From NCBI GenBank assembly GCA_937911325.1, contig CALDSD010000069.1, positions 1 through 64,000 of the forward strand: DNA of 64,000 bases, given 5' to 3'. Source of the stretch: an uncultured Neomegalonema sp. (lineage in GTDB: Bacteria > Pseudomonadota > Alphaproteobacteria > Rhodobacterales > Rhodobacteraceae). The notes beneath the pieces are model-generated. The model did not search any database and was not told where the DNA came from. It worked only from the letters and a program-made list of their open reading frames with translations. Of the stretch, positions 43,971 to 52,052 are shown piece after piece (position 1 is the first letter of the stretch; each line of letters begins with the position of its first letter). The translations under genes and the position numbers were made by a program.

Positions 43971-45105
43971 CGCTGTCCAGCGAATTCGGATGGTCGGTGA
44001 TAAGGTCGTATCCATCCGTCGTGAGGATAACGCTGTCGCCGACCTGCGCGCGAAACGTATCGGTCGAGACCGAGCCGTCCACGGCGAGCACCATGCCCGG
44101 CTGCAGGATCGTCGTATCGCCGGTCACGAGTTCAGGCTTCTCGAGATAGCTGTAGCCTGTCGCGCGCCCGCATCGGAACGGATAGGCGTAGCCTGCATCC
44201 TCGATGACCTCCGCGTACGCTTGATGAACGCTTTCAGCGGTTACGCCAGGACGCAGCGCGGACAGCGCGGCGGCCTGGCTTGCTCGGGCGACGTCATAAA
44301 CCTCGGCCTGGAGAGGATCGGCGATCTCGCCAATCCAGAAGGTGCGATCGAAGCCGAGCTTGAAGCGGTGAAAATTCGTCATTCCGCAAAAGCAAAGAAA
44401 CACCGGTTCGCCATGGCGCATCACGCGCGGCGAGGCCCGATGGTGAGATTTTCGGATCTCATCTCCCGAAGCCATGATCTGCAGAAATTGCGTGTTCGGC
44501 GACATCTGCGTGTCGTCGTAGTGCGTTGTCAGCAGCTCGGCCGCCTTGCGCGCCGCAGCCTGTGACGTCGCCAGGGCCACCTCGAACTCTGGAACGCCGT
44601 CGCCGATGGCCTCTCGACCCGCCGCCATCATCGCATTGGCCACCTCGCCGGCGTGACGCGCCAGTTGCAGCTCTTCTGCGCTCTTGATCATTCGCATTTC
44701 CGCGAGAAGCGAGGCGACGTCGCGCGGTTGGCGTGGTCCGAGCAAAGCATCGACGTAGCGGCGCACCAATGGTGGGATTTTTTCGCGTTCGATCGCGACG
44801 CGGTTGGCGCCGGCCAGCGCGCCTGGCAACTCCGTTCGCCACTCTTCCCCGGCGCCGTCGTTCCAGGGCGCGATCCGGTCGACCCGGGCGGAGGCTTGCG
44901 CCATCGCAAAGTCGATCATCGGCGTGATCAGCAGACTCTCCCCTGCTTTCGGGACGACGAGGATCGTCGGTCTGCCAAACTCCATGTGCAGATAGTCGTA
45001 GTACCCGGTGAGGTAGTAGACGTTGTCCTCATCCGTGATCAGCGCGACCTCCAGATCCGCATCGTTCAACCTCATGCGGAGCGCGTCGAGCCGGGCTTCG
45101 AACAT
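43960..45105 (-). CDS. M24 (creatinase/prolidase-fold) protein lacking metal ligands
   Basis: A 381-residue pita-bread-fold protein with creatinase N domain (DNVYYLTGYYDYLHME) and M24 C domain. None of the five metal-binding residues of M24 peptidases is kept. The Asp pair is replaced around 238-251 (FLCFCG, KLGFDRTF), the GHGxG histidine is Arg 314, and the two glutamates are Asp 343 and Gly 356. It is therefore not a normal aminopeptidase; metal-free members such as creatinase hydrolyse C-N bonds. Its start touches the M20 gene's stop. Substrate unknown. Confidence 0.82.
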   Translation of the reverse strand: MFEARLDALRMRLNDADLEVALITDEDNVYYLTGYYDYLHMEFGRPTILVVPKAGESLLITPMIDFAMAQASARVDRIAPWNDGAGEEWRTELPGALAGANRVAIEREKIPPLVRRYVDALLGPRQPRDVASLLAEMRMIKSAEELQLARHAGEVANAMMAAGREAIGDGVPEFEVALATSQAAARKAAELLTTHYDDTQMSPNTQFLQIMASGDEIRKSHHRASPRVMRHGEPVFLCFCGMTNFHRFKLGFDRTFWIGEIADPLQAEVYDVARASQAAALSALRPGVTAESVHQAYAEVIEDAGYAYPFRCGRATGYSYLEKPELVTGDTTILQPGMVLAVDGSVSTDTFRAQVGDSVILTTDGYDLITDHPNSLDSVTL

Positions 45106-46286
45106 CAGGCCGCGTCCCGCGACAGTGTTTGCTCGACCAGCCGCACCCAGAAAGAGGACCCTGGCGCCAGGAGGTCGTCGTTGAAGTCGTAATCGGCGGA
45201 ATGCAGCGGACGCGCGTGCGGTCCGGTCACGCCGTTGCCTGCGAATACAAAGCAGCCAGGACGCGCCTTCGCCATGTGTGCAAAGTCTTCCGAAGCCATC
45301 ACCGGGGGGTAATCTGTGTTCACGCCCGCAGACCCCGCGATCATGGTCGCGGCCTCGGCGGCGAGCCGCACCGGTTCCGGCGCATTGAGCAAGACCTCAA
45401 ATTCGGTTTCGTAGCGCACCGCGCCTCGCACCCCATGCGCCATGCAGACGCCCTCAACGATCTGCCGCATCTTGCGTTCGATCTCGGAATTGACCTCGAC
45501 GCTCAGCGCTCGCGCGTCGCCCGTCAGCGTCGCGCGGCCCGGCAAAACGTTGCGTTGACCGTCGGTACGAAAGTCCGTCACCGACACCACGCCGTTCAAA
45601 CCGGGATCCAGTTTGCGCGAGACGATTGTCTGCAGCGCCGTCACGACTTCCGCGCCGACGGTGATCGCGTCGACGCCGTGATGGGGCATCGCCGCGTGGC
45701 CGCCTCGGCCTTCGATCGTAATTTCAAAGAGCGCTTCGCTCGCCATGGTCGCCCCGGTCCGCATCGCGAACGCGCCGACTGCGAGACCAGGCATGTTGTG
45801 CATCCCGTAGACCTGCTCCACCGGGAACCGGTCGAAGAGGCCGTCCGCGATCATCGCAGGCCCACCTTTGCCGTGCTCTTCGGCAGGTTGGAAAACGAAC
45901 ACGACGCGTCCTGAGAACGCCCCGAACTCCGACAGGTGCTTGGCGGCGCCCAGCAACATCGCCGTGTGGCCGTCATGTCCGCAGGCGTGCATGACGCCAC
46001 GGGACTGCGATTGGTGCTCGAATTCGTTGAGCTCGTGGATCGGAAGCGCATCCATGTCCGCGCGCAGGCCAATGCCCCGCGAACCATCGCCGCGCTGCAG
46101 GACGCCGACGACCCCGGTTTCTCCAACGCCTCGGTGAACCTCGAGACCGAAGCTCTCCAACAGCTCGGCGACGCGCTCGGATGTGCGCAGCTCCTTAAAG
46201 CCAAGCTCTGGGTTCTGATGGAAGTCGCGCCGCCAGGCGGTCATCTCTTCGCACAGATCCGCGGTCGGCCATTCGGCGTTTTTCAA
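45105..46286 (-). CDS. M20 family amidohydrolase (hippurate hydrolase-like)
   Basis: A 393-residue M20D-type amidohydrolase: WRRDFHQNPELGFKE, LRADMDALPI, metal ligands in HACGHDGHTAMLLGA, FVFQPAEEHGKGG, the dimerisation domain (GRGGHAAMPHHGVDAI) and a late His in ARPLHSADYDFND. Such enzymes cleave N-acyl amino acids or related amides. The TTG start has GGAGAGG close upstream. It is coupled to the metal-less M24 gene; the pair may act in sequence on one amide-containing compound. Confidence 0.92.
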   Translation of the reverse strand: MKNAEWPTADLCEEMTAWRRDFHQNPELGFKELRTSERVAELLESFGLEVHRGVGETGVVGVLQRGDGSRGIGLRADMDALPIHELNEFEHQSQSRGVMHACGHDGHTAMLLGAAKHLSEFGAFSGRVVFVFQPAEEHGKGGPAMIADGLFDRFPVEQVYGMHNMPGLAVGAFAMRTGATMASEALFEITIEGRGGHAAMPHHGVDAITVGAEVVTALQTIVSRKLDPGLNGVVSVTDFRTDGQRNVLPGRATLTGDARALSVEVNSEIERKMRQIVEGVCMAHGVRGAVRYETEFEVLLNAPEPVRLAAEAATMIAGSAGVNTDYPPVMASEDFAHMAKARPGCFVFAGNGVTGPHARPLHSADYDFNDDLLAPGSSFWVRLVEQTLSRDAA

Positions 46287-46309
46287 CGGACCTCTCCTTC
46301 GCTACGCGA

Positions 46310-46912
46310 CTACTCAGCCGGGATCACGAACAGGCTCGGATCGACGGTTTGATTTTGCCGAACATTCGTCACCGCGATCACATTCGACACGCCCTGCGCG
46401 TCGGTCACGACATATTGCCGAACAAGCAGAGGGTCGGCGTCCATGATCAACGTGACGAGGATCGGGCCGGACTCGTCGCGACGTTTGACGCTGACCCGGA
46501 TGCGGTCGCCGTCGCGCTCGGCCGTCGCGCCGCTGGCTTTGAGCGCGGCCGCGACGTCTTCCGCCAGCAAAAGCGATATGGGCGTGCCGCTCAGCGGGCG
46601 GGGGACGACTGGATCGACGCCGTTCGCCACCGCGATCTGTGAACCGTCGGCGATCACTCGGATCGGCGCCGGCTTCTCATAGCGCATGTGCAATCGGCCT
46701 GGGCGCTGGAGGACGACGTCGCCTCGGCCGATCTCCCCAGCAGGGGTGCTTTGCGTAAAGTCTGCGGCAAACGTGCGAATGCTGTTGAAGTGAGCGCCGA
46801 CGCGCTCAAGCGTCGCGTCGTCCGCGTGAGCGGGCCCCACGGTCTGTGCAAAGCCCGCCAGCAGGCACAGCCAAAGCGCCAGCGTCGCGAAACAGTCGAT
46901 CCTGCGTGGCAT
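46310..46912 (-). CDS. lolA: LolA-like outer-membrane lipoprotein carrier
   Basis: A 200-residue secreted protein. The signal peptide (CFATLALWLCLLAGFAQTVG) ends near AHADD. LolA fold: FNSIRTFAADFTQSTPAGEIGRGDVVLQRPGRLHMRYEKP, then DPLLVRQYVVTDAQG and a final FVIP. LolA shuttles lipoproteins across the periplasm. It is 23 bases upstream of the M20 gene on the same strand, an odd neighbour for a housekeeping carrier, so readthrough is possible. ATG 46912 is chosen for the signal peptide; the frame is open to 46999. Confidence 0.85.
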   Translation of the reverse strand: MPRRIDCFATLALWLCLLAGFAQTVGPAHADDATLERVGAHFNSIRTFAADFTQSTPAGEIGRGDVVLQRPGRLHMRYEKPAPIRVIADGSQIAVANGVDPVVPRPLSGTPISLLLAEDVAAALKASGATAERDGDRIRVSVKRRDESGPILVTLIMDADPLLVRQYVVTDAQGVSNVIAVTNVRQNQTVDPSLFVIPAE

Positions 46913-47052
46913 CCCGACCCCCAGTTTTGCTTTCCTTCGCCAGACAGTGAGCGAAAACGTCGTCTTATGCGAGTCTTCGCCAGCACATAAGCGCCGCAAG
47001 GCCAGACACGCGCCGAGCCGAGCGCCGCCCCGGCGACGGACCGCGACGAGCT

Positions 47053-48273
47053 TCAGGTGATTTCACGCGTCTCGATCTTGACTTCACTCTCCAACGTCCG
47101 GTGCACCGGGCATTTGTCGGCGATCTCCATCAGCTTGGCGCGTTGCTCCGCCGTGAGATCGCCCAGCAGTTTAATCTCGCGCTGAAAAACATCGATCTTC
47201 CCGACCTGGGTTTCGCAGTTCGCACAGTCCTGGGCGTGGATCTTCTCGTGCCGCACATCCACGGAGACATGCTCGAGAGCGATCTCTTTGCGGCGCGCGT
47301 ACATCCGAATGGTCATCGAGGTGCAAGCGCCCAGACCGGCGGCGACCAGATCGTAGGGACCCGGCCCCAGGTCGGTGCCCCCAACGCTTTTGGGTTCGTC
47401 GGCGAGCAGATGATGTCCGCCGACATGAACGTCCTGAAGAAACCCGTTTGGCGTCGCTTCGGCGACGCGGACAAATCCTTCCTCGACGCCGGCGGCCGGA
47501 TGATGTTCCGCATCGGCTTCAACATAGCGCGCGGCCCAGGCTGCGATCACATCCGCCGCATACATCGCGTCGCGGTCGTTGGTGATCAGATGGTCGGCGT
47601 TGTCGAGCGTGACGAAACTTTTGGGGTGTCGGGCGGCGAGGAAGATCTGCGTTGCGTTCTCGATGCCGACCGTCTCATCGAGGGGCGCGTGAAGGACCAG
47701 CAGAGCTTTCTTCATTCCGCCGATCGCCGCCTCGAGCTTTGAGCTCTCGACGTCTTCCACAAAGCTCCTCTTGATCTTGAAGGGTCGTCCGGCCAGCTGC
47801 ACTTCCGCCTCGCCCTGGGCGCGGATCGTTTCAACTTCCGAACCGAGGTTGTGCAGCACGTGTTCCGGGTCTGCGGGTGCGCCAATGGTGACGACAGCGT
47901 TTGCGTCAGCGACCTGAACCGATGCGGCCAACACCGCCGCGCCGCCCAATGAATGGCCGATCAGCAGCTGTGGCGCGCCTCGGTTCTCGCGCAGCCAGTT
48001 CGCCGCAAGAACCAAGTCCTCGACATTTGAACTGAAGGTCGTGTTGGCGAACTCGCCTTTCGAATGGCCGAGGCCGGTGAAGTCAAACCGAAGCACCCCG
48101 ATGCCGCTGGCGGTGAGCTGTTCGGAGATGCGGCGCGCCGCGGCGATGTCCTTTGAGCACGTGAAGCAGTGTGCAAACAGCGCGTAGGCGCGTGCGCCTC
48201 GGTCGGGAAGATCGAGCCGTGCGGCCAGTTTGTCTCCAGCATGTCCGGGAAAATCGATGCGTTCGGTCAGCAT
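47053..48273 (-). CDS. Alpha/beta hydrolase-OsmC fusion protein
   Basis: A 406-residue fusion. Residues 1-260 are an alpha/beta hydrolase: GVLRFDFTGLGHSKGEF, the nucleophile in LLIGHSLGGAAVL, the acid in LHAPLDETV and His in NADHLITND. Residues 270-405 are an OsmC/Ohr-like domain with two redox cysteine sites, GLGACTSMTIRMYARRK and DKCPVHRTLE. The fusion is widespread in proteobacteria, though its substrate is unsettled; the OsmC part suggests peroxide or electrophile detoxification. ATG 48273 has GGAGG 6 bases upstream. Confidence 0.9.
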   Translation of the reverse strand: MLTERIDFPGHAGDKLAARLDLPDRGARAYALFAHCFTCSKDIAAARRISEQLTASGIGVLRFDFTGLGHSKGEFANTTFSSNVEDLVLAANWLRENRGAPQLLIGHSLGGAAVLAASVQVADANAVVTIGAPADPEHVLHNLGSEVETIRAQGEAEVQLAGRPFKIKRSFVEDVESSKLEAAIGGMKKALLVLHAPLDETVGIENATQIFLAARHPKSFVTLDNADHLITNDRDAMYAADVIAAWAARYVEADAEHHPAAGVEEGFVRVAEATPNGFLQDVHVGGHHLLADEPKSVGGTDLGPGPYDLVAAGLGACTSMTIRMYARRKEIALEHVSVDVRHEKIHAQDCANCETQVGKIDVFQREIKLLGDLTAEQRAKLMEIADKCPVHRTLESEVKIETREIT

Positions 48274-48380
48274 GGGCCCCTCCGTGTGTTTCTCCCGCCA
48301 GATAAGGGGGAAGCGGCGTCGGCGCGCAACCGTCCTCACGCGGCTGTGTCGCCGCGTCAGCGCCGCTTCCCGTCGTGGCG

Positions 48381-49142
48381 TCAGTTGCGACCGGCCATGA
48401 CCCCGCCGTCGACATCCCAAACCGATCCGGTCACCCAGCCGCTTTGATCCGACAGCAACAGGTCGATCGCCGAGGCGACGTCGTCCGGCTGTCCGATCCG
48501 TCCGACCGGGTGAAACCCGTTGAAGCCTTTCAGCGTCTCGTGGATCTGATCCGGCTCGATGAAGCCGCCATAGATCGGCGTTTCGACGACCGCTGGCGAG
48601 ACGGCGTTCACGCGAATGCCCTTGTCGGCGAGCTCCATCGCCAGATGCTGGGTCAGCGAATGCAAACCCGCTTTGGCCATCGAATAGGCTGAAGACGGCG
48701 TCGCCTTGATCGCCTGTTTGGCCCACATCGACCCAATGTTCACAATCGCGCCGCCGCCGTTTTTCTCCATGTTGTTGGCCGCCGCCTGGGTCAGGAAGAA
48801 GGTGGCCCGGTTCAGCTCCATATACTTGTCGTAGTCAGCCTGCGCATGCTCCAGAAATGGTTTCGGCACAAACGTTCCGGCGGCGTTGACAAGGCGCGCG
48901 ATCGGTCGGGCGCTTCCCTTGATCTCCGCCGAGAGCCGGTCGACGGCCCCCCGGTCGTAAAGATCGGCAATGCTTGTCGTGACGTCCGGCGCGCCGGCTG
49001 CAAGCAAGGTGTCCCGCGCCGCTGCAAGTTTCTGCGCATTCCTGCCGGTGATCCAGATTGCGTCGCCGGCGCGCGCGCGCCGGCTCGCAGCCGCCAGGCC
49101 CATACCGCTCGAACCGCCGATGACGAGTGTCAGGTTGGTCAT
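48381..49142 (-). CDS. Short-chain dehydrogenase/reductase (SDR) 3
   Basis: A 253-residue classical [26 protein letters not shown], catalytic [20 protein letters not shown] region (Ser about 142, Tyr-x3-Lys), [17 protein letters not shown]-terminal [13 protein letters not shown]. The cofactor motif has GGSSGMG. It is not closely similar to the two SDRs at 27-28 kb. ATG 49142 has GGAG 8 bases upstream. Two repeated half-site palindromes lie in its promoter region, suggesting control by an unlinked TetR-type repressor. Confidence 0.9.
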   Translation of the reverse strand: MTNLTLVIGGSSGMGLAAASRRARAGDAIWITGRNAQKLAAARDTLLAAGAPDVTTSIADLYDRGAVDRLSAEIKGSARPIARLVNAAGTFVPKPFLEHAQADYDKYMELNRATFFLTQAAANNMEKNGGGAIVNIGSMWAKQAIKATPSSAYSMAKAGLHSLTQHLAMELADKGIRVNAVSPAVVETPIYGGFIEPDQIHETLKGFNGFHPVGRIGQPDDVASAIDLLLSDQSGWVTGSVWDVDGGVMAGRN

Positions 49143-49155
49143 GTGATCGCTCCAG

Positions 49156-49237
49156 TATCTATCAGTAGGTAGGTTATTGACAGCGATCATCTGGGGCGCT
49201 GTGGATTATGTGTCAACCGTCTACCATGAGATAGGTA
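49156..49237. promoter_or_regulatory. Pair of candidate operators upstream of SDR 3
   Basis: Two 16-base sites of the same design lie upstream of the SDR start: TATCTA-TCAG-TAGGTA (49156-49171) and TACCAT-GAGA-TAGGTA (49222-49237), consistent with a TACCTA-N4-TAGGTA consensus. The first is also enclosed by perfect 8-base arms TGATCGCT (49144-49151) and AGCGATCA (49182-49189). Confidence 0.45.
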
Positions 49238-49304
49238 AAAAATCCGGACCGCGAGTGCGCAGCCCGGGCAGGCAGACCTCAGATGAAGCGACGGGATCTG
49301 TCGG

Positions 49305-50678
49305 TTAAGACAGCAAGCTGCTCTCGAACGGCAAGGATGTGAGGTTCTCGACCCCGTCTTCGGTGATCAGGATCTGATCCTCGAGTTTGATGCCTTCCTC
49401 GCCGCCGACGGCGCCGATATACACCTCTGCCGTCAACGTCATGCCCGGCTGGAGATAGCCGTACTCTTCGGGAAACTCGCCGTCGGCATAGTCCTCGGGA
49501 TACTTGATCGCCGGGTATTCGTCGCAGAGCCCAATGCCATGGAACTTCACGCCATAGCGTTGTTCGACGAACTCCTCTGGCAGCATGTGCCCCATGAAGG
49601 TGAGATCGCGGAACGAGACGCCGGGCTTGAGCATCTCGATATTCGTCATGATGTGCTCGTGCGCGACCTTGTAAATTCGTCTCTGCTCGGGCGTCGGCGC
49701 AATCCCGTACGCCTCTTCGCCGACGAGCCAGGTTCGCGAGATATCGCAGCAATAGCCATAGGGGCCGACCATATCCGTGTCGAACGCGATGAGTTCGCCC
49801 GGCTTCATCACGCGTGGCCCGGCTTCCTGCATCCACGGATTGGTGCGAGGCCCAGTCGCCAGGATCCGCGTTTCGATCCACTCGCCGCCACGGATGTGAT
49901 TGCCGTGGTTGAGCATCGCCCACATGTCGACTTCCGTTAGCCCGGCGTCGAGGCGGGGACGGGTCATCAGCGCCCGCATTTCATGACAAGCTGCTTCGCA
50001 GGCGGCGATCGCGCAGCGCATCGCGTTGACCTCGTTGGCGTCTTTGATCACACGAGCGAGCTCTGTGATCTGTTGACCTGACCGGATCTCGACACCCAGA
50101 TGCCGGAGCGCGTCGATCCCTTCCCATTCCATCTTGTCGACAGCCAAGCGCCGGTTCGATCCCGAGTGACCGCGCATCAGTTGATCGATCTGCCTTGCGA
50201 ATTGTTCAGCGCCCTCTTCGCAGCGTTCGCCCATCAGAAAGTAGAAAAAGCCCGCGCCATGGCGGACTTCGTCAATCAAAGGCAGATGCGCGGTGAGGTG
50301 ATCGCAGCCATGAAAGTCCCACAGAATGACCGGACCATCGGTCGCGACATAGCAGGCGCGCGCCGGGTTGTGCGCGGTCCACAGCTGCATGTTCATGCTG
50401 TCCGTCGCGTAGCGGATGTTCAGCGGGTCGAACATCAGCAGGCCCGCGTAATCCCGCCGGCGCAACTCGCCGCGCAACCGCTCAAGCCGGTACTCGCGGA
50501 GGCTTGGCAGGTCCGGCGGCGTGATGCCGAGCGCAGCGAACTCGTCAAACGCCAGATCTGTGGGGCCGATCTCGACGCGATCGTTGTCCGCTGGCGTCCC
50601 GTCGGGTTTCAACGCGACGCCGCGGCGCCGGGTGGGATCGATCTTTCGGTTGGAAACCGAGAAAGCCGTCGGATGCAT
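49305..50678 (-). CDS. dddP: DddP-type dimethylsulfoniopropionate lyase (M24 family)
   Basis: A 457-residue M24-fold protein matching DddP along its length: KIDPTRRRG, TPADNDRVEIGPTDLAF, GLLMFDPLNIRYATDSMNMQ (then LW), GGEWIETRILATGPRTNPW. Metal ligands Asp 300, 302, 312, His 380, Glu 418 and 433 are present. Asp 386 stands 6 residues after the His, where the catalytic base of Ruegeria DddP lies as I recall. It cleaves DMSP to DMS and acrylate. ATG 50678 has AGAGG 6 bases upstream and gives a family-typical length; a GTG at 50726 is the alternative. A perfect palindrome lies upstream. Confidence 0.88.
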   Translation of the reverse strand: MHPTAFSVSNRKIDPTRRRGVALKPDGTPADNDRVEIGPTDLAFDEFAALGITPPDLPSLREYRLERLRGELRRRDYAGLLMFDPLNIRYATDSMNMQLWTAHNPARACYVATDGPVILWDFHGCDHLTAHLPLIDEVRHGAGFFYFLMGERCEEGAEQFARQIDQLMRGHSGSNRRLAVDKMEWEGIDALRHLGVEIRSGQQITELARVIKDANEVNAMRCAIAACEAACHEMRALMTRPRLDAGLTEVDMWAMLNHGNHIRGGEWIETRILATGPRTNPWMQEAGPRVMKPGELIAFDTDMVGPYGYCCDISRTWLVGEEAYGIAPTPEQRRIYKVAHEHIMTNIEMLKPGVSFRDLTFMGHMLPEEFVEQRYGVKFHGIGLCDEYPAIKYPEDYADGEFPEEYGYLQPGMTLTAEVYIGAVGGEEGIKLEDQILITEDGVENLTSLPFESSLLS

Positions 50679-50730
50679 CAGAGCCTCTTCGAACTCAGCT
50701 AAAAAAGCGTCCCGAACAGGGAACACGCGT

Positions 50731-50748
50731 CTAGACAGGCCTGTCTAG
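50731..50748. promoter_or_regulatory. Perfect 18-base palindromic operator candidate
   Basis: CTAGACAGGCCTGTCTAG is fully self-complementary. It lies in the divergent gap, 53 bases upstream of the dddP start and about 75 bases upstream of the methyltransferase gene. The TAGAC...GTCTA form is common in TetR-family operators. No TetR gene is in the window, so the regulator is unlinked. Confidence 0.6.
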
Positions 50749-50821
50749 TCCAAATGCGGCGCCGGAAAACGACGCGCTGGACGCATTTCGACGATTGACC
50801 GGGTTTCTCTCAAGCGCGCAG

Positions 50822-52048
50822 ATGCGGTTCATGGATCCTGTAAAGCGACAATACGAGGCCTACCCTTACCCGGCGCGCGATCCGGCGGAGGAGGCGACGC
50901 GCCTGATCGAGGGCTCGCCCAGCCATCCGGTTGAGATCGATCACTTCATTTTCAGCGGAAAGCGCGATTGGACCCAGCCGATGCGCGTCTTGGTCGCCGG
51001 CGGCGGCACCGGCGACGCTCTGATCATGCTCGCGCAATTGCTGCACGACCGCGGCGCGCCGGCGGAGATCGTGTATCTCGACATGTCGACCGCGAGCCGC
51101 GAGATCGCTGAGGCGAGAGCGGCCGCGCGGGGCCTGAAAAACATTGATTTTCGCACGGGAGATCTGCTGACGGCCCCAGAGTTGGGGCCCTTCGATTACA
51201 TCGATTGCTGCGGCGTGTTGCATCATCTGCCGACGCCTCAGGCGGGCTTTGACGCTCTTGCCGAGGCGTTGGCGCCAGAGGGCGGAATGGGCGTGATGGT
51301 CTACGCGCCCTTTGGCCGCGCGGGCGTTTATGAGGCGCAGGCGATGCTGCACGCGATCTGCAGCGACGATGCGCCCGAAGCCCAAGTCGACGTCGGCAAG
51401 AGGCTGCTCCACGAGCTGCCGCCCAGCAACGCCTTTTCCCGCAACCCGCTTGTCGGGGACCACAAGGACACCGACGCCGGCCTCTACGATCTGCTGCTGC
51501 ATAGTCGTGACGCGCCCTACACCGCGCCAGAGCTGCTGAAGGCGTTCGAGACGGCGGGTCTGCGCTTGGCCGGGTTCCTTGAGCCGGCGCGCTACGAGCC
51601 ACAGACGTATCTGCGCGATCCAGAGCTTCTGAAACGGATTGGACAGCTCGACGTTGGCGCACGCGCGGGCTTCGCGGAGAAACTGGCCAGCAACATGAAG
51701 GTTCATATCGCCTACGCCGTGCCTGCGGCCCGCGCCAAATCCGTCGCGGCGCCCGCTTCGCCAAGCGCTGTTCCGGTCCTGCACCGGACGGACGCAAAAG
51801 CGCTCGCTCAGTCCGTCGCGAGCCGTGGGCGGCTGCGGTTCTCGGTCGACGGTCTCACGATTGAGCGCGGCGCCGACCGGAAGCTTGCGCCACTTCTGGC
51901 CCAGATCGACGGCAAGACGTCGCTTGGCGCTTTGCAACAGCGCAGCGGAGCAGACTGGATGACGTTCTCCGCAGCGTTCGGAAAACTCTATGCGCCGTTG
52001 GACGGTTTCAACATTCTCAGGTTCAGCCGGTTCTATGAGGGGCGCTGA
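50822..52048 (+). CDS. Class I SAM-dependent methyltransferase
   Basis: A 408-residue protein. YEAYPYPARDP opens a methyltransferase with SAM loop MRVLVAGGGTGDALIMLAQ, YLDMSTAS and the post-motif GPFDYIDCCGVLHHL. The C-terminal 120 residues (after about 300) hold a separate winged-helix-like segment of unknown role. Related proteins are annotated only as methyltransferases. Starts: TTG 50795 or ATG 50822 or 50831; none has a clear ribosome binding site, so the N terminus is uncertain. The HODM-like gene begins 4 bases after the stop. Confidence 0.8.
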   Translation: MRFMDPVKRQYEAYPYPARDPAEEATRLIEGSPSHPVEIDHFIFSGKRDWTQPMRVLVAGGGTGDALIMLAQLLHDRGAPAEIVYLDMSTASREIAEARAAARGLKNIDFRTGDLLTAPELGPFDYIDCCGVLHHLPTPQAGFDALAEALAPEGGMGVMVYAPFGRAGVYEAQAMLHAICSDDAPEAQVDVGKRLLHELPPSNAFSRNPLVGDHKDTDAGLYDLLLHSRDAPYTAPELLKAFETAGLRLAGFLEPARYEPQTYLRDPELLKRIGQLDVGARAGFAEKLASNMKVHIAYAVPAARAKSVAAPASPSAVPVLHRTDAKALAQSVASRGRLRFSVDGLTIERGADRKLAPLLAQIDGKTSLGALQQRSGADWMTFSAAFGKLYAPLDGFNILRFSRFYEGR

Positions 52049-52052
52049 CAAG

